Shown here piece by piece: positions 7,039 to 11,120 of a stretch of DNA of 11,120 bases. The position numbers and the translations under genes are program-made. The first letter of the stretch is position 1. Each line of letters begins with the position of its first letter. The DNA comes from Bacillota bacterium (GTDB lineage Bacteria; Bacillota; Clostridia; Peptostreptococcales; Anaerovoracaceae), in NCBI GenBank assembly GCA_016284485.1, contig JAEEOX010000138.1, positions 1 to 11,120 on the forward strand. The letters are read 5' to 3'. The notes below the pieces were generated by a model. It made no database searches and was not told the origin of the DNA. It worked only from the letters and a program-made list of their open reading frames with translations.

Positions 7039-7824
7039 ATGATAAACCACGAAATAATCACCGGCCTCATGATCCCTCTGATCGGGACCTCCGCCGGAGG
7101 AGCCTGCGTCTTCTTCATGAGACGCGGCCTCAACATCAAAATACAGAAGGCCCTCACCGGGTTCGCCGCAGGCGTGATGGTCGCGGCCTCAGTTTGGAGC
7201 CTCATACTCCCCGCCATGGAGCAGTCCGAAGACATGGGCAGACTTTCGTTCCTCCCTGCCTTCATCGGCTTCTGGTTGGGGATAGTATTCCTCCTGATAC
7301 TGGACCATGTCATTCCTCACCTGCATCTGAACGCAGAATCATCGGAAGGGCCGGCCAGTCACCTTGCCCGCACCACCATGATGGTCCTTGCGGTCGTGCT
7401 CCACAACATTCCCGAGGGGATGGCGGTGGGCGTGGTCTACGCAGGATACATGACAGGTTCAGCGGAGATAAGTGCAGGCGGAGCCCTGGCCCTCTCTTTA
7501 GGTATCGCCATCCAGAACTTTCCGGAAGGCGCCATAATCTCCATGCCCCTTTACGCCGCCGGCAGAAGCAAGCTCAGATCCTTCGGTGACGGCGTTCTTT
7601 CCGGAGTGGTGGAACCGCTGGCCGGTCTCCTTACAGTACTGGCAGCCCAGGCAATAGTTCCCGTGATGCCCTACCTTCTCAGTTTCGCAGCCGGAGCCAT
7701 GATCTACGTGGTGGTGGAAGAACTGATCCCGGAAATGGCGGAGGGCGAACACTCCCACGTGGGAGTTCTCCTTTTCGCTGCAGGCTTCTCAGTGATGATG
7801 GCCCTTGACGTAGCCCTGGGATAA
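7039..7824 (+). CDS. ZIP family metal transporter
   Basis: 261 residues from ATG 7039, with about eight hydrophobic helices. Metal-site motifs of the ZIP family are present: HNIPEG (122-127) and QNFPEG (159-164) in helices IV and V, VEPLAG (191-196) in helix VI, and EELIPEM near the C-terminus. The loop DHVIPHLHL (89-97) adds histidines that could bind metal. Members move Zn2+, Fe2+, Mn2+ or similar ions across the cytoplasmic membrane, usually inward. The frame is open back to TTG 7024, so five more residues are possible. Neither start has a recognisable ribosome binding site, which is unusual among the genes here. Divergent from the HMA gene, with which it may be co-regulated. The metal is not readable from sequence. 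Confidence 0.9.
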   Translation: MINHEIITGLMIPLIGTSAGGACVFFMRRGLNIKIQKALTGFAAGVMVAASVWSLILPAMEQSEDMGRLSFLPAFIGFWLGIVFLLILDHVIPHLHLNAESSEGPASHLARTTMMVLAVVLHNIPEGMAVGVVYAGYMTGSAEISAGGALALSLGIAIQNFPEGAIISMPLYAAGRSKLRSFGDGVLSGVVEPLAGLLTVLAAQAIVPVMPYLLSFAAGAMIYVVVEELIPEMAEGEHSHVGVLLFAAGFSVMMALDVALG

Positions 7825-7915
7825 GCAAAACACCTGCCGCCTGAGGTATCTGTCCCGAACTGTCCCGGCCCCTTTTTCATGAAGAAGGATTCCTCTTCAT
7901 ACATCGCCGATACAA

Positions 7916-7944
7916 TTGCAGTCTGCCGCGTTTTATGGTATGAT
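7916..7944 (+). promoter_or_regulatory. Promoter of the radical SAM / Cys-rich membrane protein operon
   Basis: -35 TTGCAG (7916-7921), 17-base spacer, -10 TATGAT (7939-7944) with an extended TGG in front. Transcription would start near 7951 and give a leader of about 65 bases. A possible weak hairpin (CGGCA 7983-7987 with TGCCG 7998-8002) ends just before the AAGGAGG ribosome binding site (8004-8010). Confidence 0.65.
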
Positions 7945-8015
7945 AATAATGGCTAGGAATGTACGCCAAAAGGTAAACGTAACGGCATGCCGAGAGCTGC
8001 CGCAAGGAGGATACA

Positions 8016-9413
8016 ATGATACCTGTACCTAAACTGTTCAGGAGAACCAAGACCGTCAAGGGGATCAATGAGTACATGGACACGACTTTCAACGAGGTCC
8101 TTCACACCACGCTGAACCCCGGCGGACCGGGCGCCATCAGGATCCACCTGATCCCGCCCAAAAAAGAAGAAAACGCTCTGAACCCCAGTGTCGCCATCAT
8201 CAACGGAACCGACATAATTCCCGTGAATTTTGCATGGGCAGTCATGCTGGCTGAGATGATCCGGGAGACCAACAAGTACGACGGCAAGGAGATCGGCGAG
8301 GAGGACATCCGCGGCATCCTGCAGAGGGCCATGGAGAACTCCAGGAACATCATGCCCTTCCTTTCCTCGAAGCGGATCTCCACCGATATGGAGACCATCT
8401 ATACCACCATCCGGCAGATCGCTTACCGCGAGCCTGTGACCACCGACGTGAACTACATGTCCATCGGCGAATATGAGGAGTACATGAACGCTCCTCACCG
8501 TATGGATATCATGGTCAGCGCCATGACAAAAGACGGCAGATGGCACTGCAACCAGAAATGCATCCACTGCTACGCTGCCGGTCAGACCCTTTCGGACGAG
8601 GCGGAACTTTCCACCGAAGAATGGAAGCAGATCCTGGACAAGTGCCGTCAGGCAGAGATACCCCAGGTCACCTTCACCGGCGGCGAGCCCACCATGCGTG
8701 AAGACATCTTCGAGCTCATCAGCTACGCCCGCTGGTTCATCTCAAGGCTCAATACCAACGGCATCAAGCTGACTGAGGAATACTGCCGCAAGCTCCACGA
8801 GGCTGAGCTTGACAGCGTGCAGATCACCTTCTATTCCAGCGACCCTGAGGTACACAACAAGCTGGTAGGTGCAGACCAGTTCCGGAACACCGTGAACGGC
8901 ATCGACAACGCCCTGAAGGAAGGACTTTCTGTCAGCATCAACACACCGATCTGCACTCTCAACAGCGACTACATAAGCACTCTCAGATTCCTCCACGACA
9001 AAGGCATCATCTACGTGACCTGTTCCGGCATGATCATGACCGGAAACGCCACCACCGATGAATCCGAGAGCATCCAGCTTTCCGGACCCGAACTGGAAAA
9101 GATCCTGAGAGAAGCTGTTGCCTACTGCCACGAGAACGGCATGGAGATCGCCTTCACATCTCCCGGCTGGATCGACCAGAAAGTTTTCGAAGAACTCAAC
9201 ATACCCTCACCGTCATGCGGCGCCTGCCTGTCCAACATGGCCATCACACCCGGCGGGAACGTAGTTCCCTGCCAGAGCTGGCTGTCCGACAGACCCATCG
9301 GCAACATGCTCCGCGATGACTGGGAGAACATCTGGAACTGCCCCGCATGTACCGAACACAGAAACTATTCGGCTGACATGACCGGCGAATGCCCCTTAAG
9401 GAGGACCTGCTGA
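8016..9413 (+). CDS. Radical SAM/SPASM-type protein, probable maturase of the adjacent Cys-rich protein
   Basis: 465 residues. The radical SAM core starts with C178-x3-C182-x2-C185 (CNQKCIHC), which binds the 4Fe-4S cluster that cleaves S-adenosylmethionine. TFTGGEP (219-225) is the SAM-contacting motif; SRLNTNG (243-249) follows. The C-terminus is SPASM-like: C401-x2-C404, C404-x9-G-x4-C419, then C442-x2-C445, C459 and C465, enough for auxiliary clusters, as in enzymes that make thioether or other crosslinks in peptides. The last residue is a cysteine. An N-terminal extension of about 165 residues precedes the core; residues about 57-110 could be a PqqD-like peptide-recognition fold, a weak guess. 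ATG 8016 has AAGGAGG five bases upstream. Its stop overlaps the next start as TGATG. A role in modifying the downstream protein is inferred from this coupling and that protein's cysteine repeats. Confidence 0.9.
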   Translation: MIPVPKLFRRTKTVKGINEYMDTTFNEVLHTTLNPGGPGAIRIHLIPPKKEENALNPSVAIINGTDIIPVNFAWAVMLAEMIRETNKYDGKEIGEEDIRGILQRAMENSRNIMPFLSSKRISTDMETIYTTIRQIAYREPVTTDVNYMSIGEYEEYMNAPHRMDIMVSAMTKDGRWHCNQKCIHCYAAGQTLSDEAELSTEEWKQILDKCRQAEIPQVTFTGGEPTMREDIFELISYARWFISRLNTNGIKLTEEYCRKLHEAELDSVQITFYSSDPEVHNKLVGADQFRNTVNGIDNALKEGLSVSINTPICTLNSDYISTLRFLHDKGIIYVTCSGMIMTGNATTDESESIQLSGPELEKILREAVAYCHENGMEIAFTSPGWIDQKVFEELNIPSPSCGACLSNMAITPGGNVVPCQSWLSDRPIGNMLRDDWENIWNCPACTEHRNYSADMTGECPLRRTC

Positions 9414-10678
9414 TGAACACTTTTGTAAAAAGAACGACTGGTTTCATAGTCATAGCGGCCGTCATCCTGTTTGCCGTGTTCGCATCGGCAGTCCCCGCCT
9501 ATGCAGCAGCCACCGACGAGATCCTCAACTTCATCATAGTTGTGGACGTCAACGAGGATGCGTCCCTTGAGATGACTTATCACATCGAATGGATGGTCCT
9601 GGACGATTCCATAGGTGAACTGGAATGGATAGACCTGGGCGTACCCAACCAATATCATACCAACATCACTCCCATTTCCGATTCCGTCGACCGCATCGAG
9701 GACTACGGCAACTCTCTGTCCATCTACCTTGACCGCGGCTACGGTGAGGGCGAGGTCGTGACCGTGGAGTTCTCAATGACTCAGGACCACATGTACCAGA
9801 TCGACAAATGGGTCGAGGGCGAGACAGTATACACCTTCACCCCTGCCTGGTTCGATGACATCGACGTGGACAATCTGTACATACTCTGGAATGCCGACAA
9901 GGCGGGAGCATGGCAGCCCGATTGTTTTGAGGAGGATGGATACCTGACCTTCTACTCATCCCTTTCCGGAGGAGACAGATATACCATGACCGTGGTATAT
10001 CCCAATGACGCCTTCGGATTCTCCATCGAGAATCAGAATACCGAAGGAAACGGCGGAGGCAACGGAGGCGGCGAAAACTTCGGTATCTTTGAAGCCATCG
10101 GCGGCCTGATCGCTGCGATCATAGCTCTGTTGATGGTAAGCGCGCCCTTCGTGCTCCTGTTCAACTTCATAAAGTGGATCGCCAACGGCCTCGGCTTCGG
10201 TTCCAACCAGAGGACCGAGAAAAAGATCGTGCGCACCAAGATCGAGTACTACGACAACTGCCCCAGCTGCGGCATGGCCCGCGAGGAAGGCAAGGACAGC
10301 TGCCAGTACTGCGGACGCAGTATGATCAAGAGCAAAGAGGTAGTAGAAGAGAAGGACATCAAGAACCCCGAGAAGTACACCAAGAAGGGTACTTACAGAT
10401 ACGGCGATTCAGGCAACACTTACATCAGCGTAAACGTCGTGAACGTTCCCGTGAGAGGCGGTTCCAGAAGCAGCTCCTCCGGAAGCCGTTCATCACACCA
10501 CTCCTCCTGCGCTTCTTCCTGCGCTTCCTCCTGTGCATCCTCCTGCGCCTGCGCTTCTTCCTGCGCCTGCGCCTGCGCCTGCGCTTCCTCCGGACGCGCC
10601 GGCTGCTCCGTCAAGGATTTCTTCCAGGAGAGGCTTCACGAAGGCCGCGTCAAGGTAGAGAGCAAAAAATCAAACTAA
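9413..10678 (+). CDS. Membrane protein with signal peptide, zinc ribbon and Cys-repeat C-terminal tail; likely radical SAM substrate
   Basis: 421 residues. A signal peptide (1-31, cleavage after AYA) leads an extracytoplasmic beta-rich domain (about 35-205) reminiscent of DUF2207-type proteins. A Gly/Asn linker (211-220) and one membrane helix (about 227-255) follow. The C-terminal half should be cytoplasmic: a zinc ribbon C283-x2-C286-x10-C297-x2-C300, a basic/charged segment, a Ser-rich stretch, and a tail with ten cysteines at 366, 370, 374, 378, 380, 384, 386, 388, 390 and 398, in CASS and CA units. It closes with GRAGCSVKDFF (394-404) and a charged end. The start is set by AAGGAGG (9398-9404) eight bases upstream and by the TGATG overlap with the radical SAM gene. 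The repeats suggest thioether-type modification, but a metallothionein-like metal-binding tail is a fair alternative. Domain order is seen; function is inferred. Confidence 0.88.
   Translation: MNTFVKRTTGFIVIAAVILFAVFASAVPAYAAATDEILNFIIVVDVNEDASLEMTYHIEWMVLDDSIGELEWIDLGVPNQYHTNITPISDSVDRIEDYGNSLSIYLDRGYGEGEVVTVEFSMTQDHMYQIDKWVEGETVYTFTPAWFDDIDVDNLYILWNADKAGAWQPDCFEEDGYLTFYSSLSGGDRYTMTVVYPNDAFGFSIENQNTEGNGGGNGGGENFGIFEAIGGLIAAIIALLMVSAPFVLLFNFIKWIANGLGFGSNQRTEKKIVRTKIEYYDNCPSCGMAREEGKDSCQYCGRSMIKSKEVVEEKDIKNPEKYTKKGTYRYGDSGNTYISVNVVNVPVRGGSRSSSSGSRSSHHSSCASSCASSCASSCACASSCACACACASSGRAGCSVKDFFQERLHEGRVKVESKKSN
10508..10606 (+). repeat. In-frame tandem repeat coding for CASS/CA cysteine units
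   Basis: Short imperfect repeats of 12 bases (TCCTGCGCTTCT-like) and of 6 bases (TGCGCC) encode the ten-cysteine tail of the membrane protein. TGC is used for nearly all cysteines and synonymous changes are few, so recent slippage expansion is plausible and copy number may vary between strains. Confidence 0.85.
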
Positions 10679-10697
10679 TGGCAATTGACTAGATATG

Positions 10698-10730
10698 CAG
10701 GCCCCTGTGCGGGGGCCTGTTCTATTTTTT
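10698..10730 (+). terminator. Intrinsic terminator of the radical SAM operon
   Basis: The stem CAGGCCCC (10698-10705) pairs with GGGGCCTG (10712-10719) around a six-base loop, followed by a T-rich run ending in six T (10725-10730). It lies 20 bases after the stop. Confidence 0.92.
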
Positions 10731-10742
10731 GTAAAAATCCTG

Positions 10743-10799
10743 TTGACAAATATCGATAATCGATATATTCTTAAGACGAGAAATATCGATATTCGATAT
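10743..10799 (+). promoter_or_regulatory. PadR gene promoter with twin palindromic operators
   Basis: The -35 TTGACA (10743-10748) is consensus. The -10 is either TATTCT (10766-10771, 17-base spacer) or TATATT (10764-10769, 15-base spacer). Two 17-base palindromes differing at one base lie at 10750-10766 (ATATCGAT-A-ATCGATAT, perfect) and 10783-10799 (ATATCGA-TAT-TCGATAT). Their centres are 33 bases apart, about three helical turns. The first fills the promoter spacer and the second lies just downstream, a layout fitting strong autorepression. Confidence 0.75.
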
Positions 10800-10826
10800 A
10801 ACCGTAATTCGCCTAAGGAGAAAGAC

Positions 10827-11120
10827 ATGGCAAGAACTAAGTTTCAGACACTTACCGAGCAAATGTTTTACATACTGCTGTGCTTCCGTAAGGAGGCTTG
10901 CGGTATGGACGTGGCGGACTCCGTGAACGAGCTCACCAATGGAAGAGTCAAGATCGGACCGGGCACGCTGTACAACCTGACCGCTCAGTTTGTGGATGAG
11001 GGAATAATAGAAGAGACACGCCGCGAAGGCCGCAGATGCTACTATGTCATCACAGCTGACGGGGAAGATATTTTGCGCCGCGAGTACGACAGGTTGAAGA
11101 CGCAGATAAATGATTACGAG
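10827..11120 (+). CDS. PadR family transcriptional regulator, 3' end cut by window edge
   Basis: The first 98 residues are visible and no stop is reached. The winged-helix pattern of PadR proteins is clear: a hydrophobic first helix (LTEQMFYILLCF), GMDVADSVNELTNGRVKIGP leading into the recognition segment GPGTLYNLTAQFVDEGIIEE, then the wing with RREGRRCYYVITADGEDIL. A variable C-terminal dimerisation helix would follow beyond the edge. PadR proteins are usually repressors released by small molecules or cell stress, and many sit next to the membrane protein or transporter genes they control, which would be to the right of the window. ATG 10827 has AAGGAG six bases upstream. The paired palindromes in front suggest autorepression. 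Confidence 0.92.
   Translation, partial: MARTKFQTLTEQMFYILLCFRKEACGMDVADSVNELTNGRVKIGPGTLYNLTAQFVDEGIIEETRREGRRCYYVITADGEDILRREYDRLKTQINDYE

Noticed and set aside
7949..8031. Short open frame in the leader of the radical SAM operon, overlapping its start
   Set aside because: Its ATG lies at or before the predicted transcription start and has no ribosome binding site, so a leader peptide or precursor peptide is not supported.
10508..10606. CRISPR-like or satellite array suggested by the short repeats
   Set aside because: The repeats are 6-12 bases, in frame inside a well-supported coding sequence, with no spacers.
10174..10692. Plus-strand frame rich in Leu/Arg/Phe, and a minus-strand Gln/Ala/Glu repeat frame at 10420-10614
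   Set aside because: Both are shadows of the Cys-repeat DNA in other frames; neither has a ribosome binding site, while the +421-residue frame has a strong one and clear domains.

Overview
The window looks like chromosomal DNA from an anaerobic member of the Bacillota (Clostridia-like), moderately G+C-rich by eye. The grounds are strong AGGAGG-type ribosome binding sites, tightly packed operons, a tmRNA with a short AIAA-ending tag, a QueT-type ECF substrate component, PadR and MerR/TipAS regulators, and a radical SAM/SPASM enzyme. I cannot name the genus from the sequence alone.

Left part (1-5229, minus strand): a compact five-gene operon read right to left. It encodes an EcsC-family protein, the QueT queuosine-precursor transporter component, a HutD-like cupin fused to a two-helix membrane domain, a long-chain acyl-CoA synthetase (AMP-forming), and a THUMP-domain RNA methyltransferase cut by the window edge. 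Genes overlap or abut, and a single promoter is visible in front of the first gene, placed so that its transcript would start almost exactly at the ATG. Divergent from it is ssrA (tmRNA, 5316-5672) with its own extended -10 promoter and a strong terminator.

Middle part (5740-7824): a MerR-family regulator with a TipAS-like ligand domain has a 19-bp promoter spacer containing an inverted repeat, the classic MerR autoregulation layout. It converges on a small membrane-anchored heavy-metal-associated (HMA) protein, and a perfect bidirectional hairpin terminator lies between them. The HMA gene is divergent from a ZIP-family metal transporter. A perfect 6-4-6 inverted repeat in the shared intergenic region suggests common metal-responsive control.

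Right part (7916-11120): a two-gene operon holds the most interesting content. A radical SAM/SPASM enzyme is translationally coupled (TGATG overlap) to a 421-residue membrane protein. That protein has a signal peptide, an extracytoplasmic domain, one membrane helix, a zinc ribbon and a tail with ten cysteines in 33 residues arranged as CASS and CA repeats. The topology puts the tail in the cytoplasm, where a radical SAM enzyme could modify it. This resembles a RiPP-like modification system whose substrate is the tail of a membrane protein rather than a free peptide. It ends in a strong terminator and is followed by a PadR-family regulator (cut by the window end), preceded by two near-identical 17-bp palindromes around its promoter.
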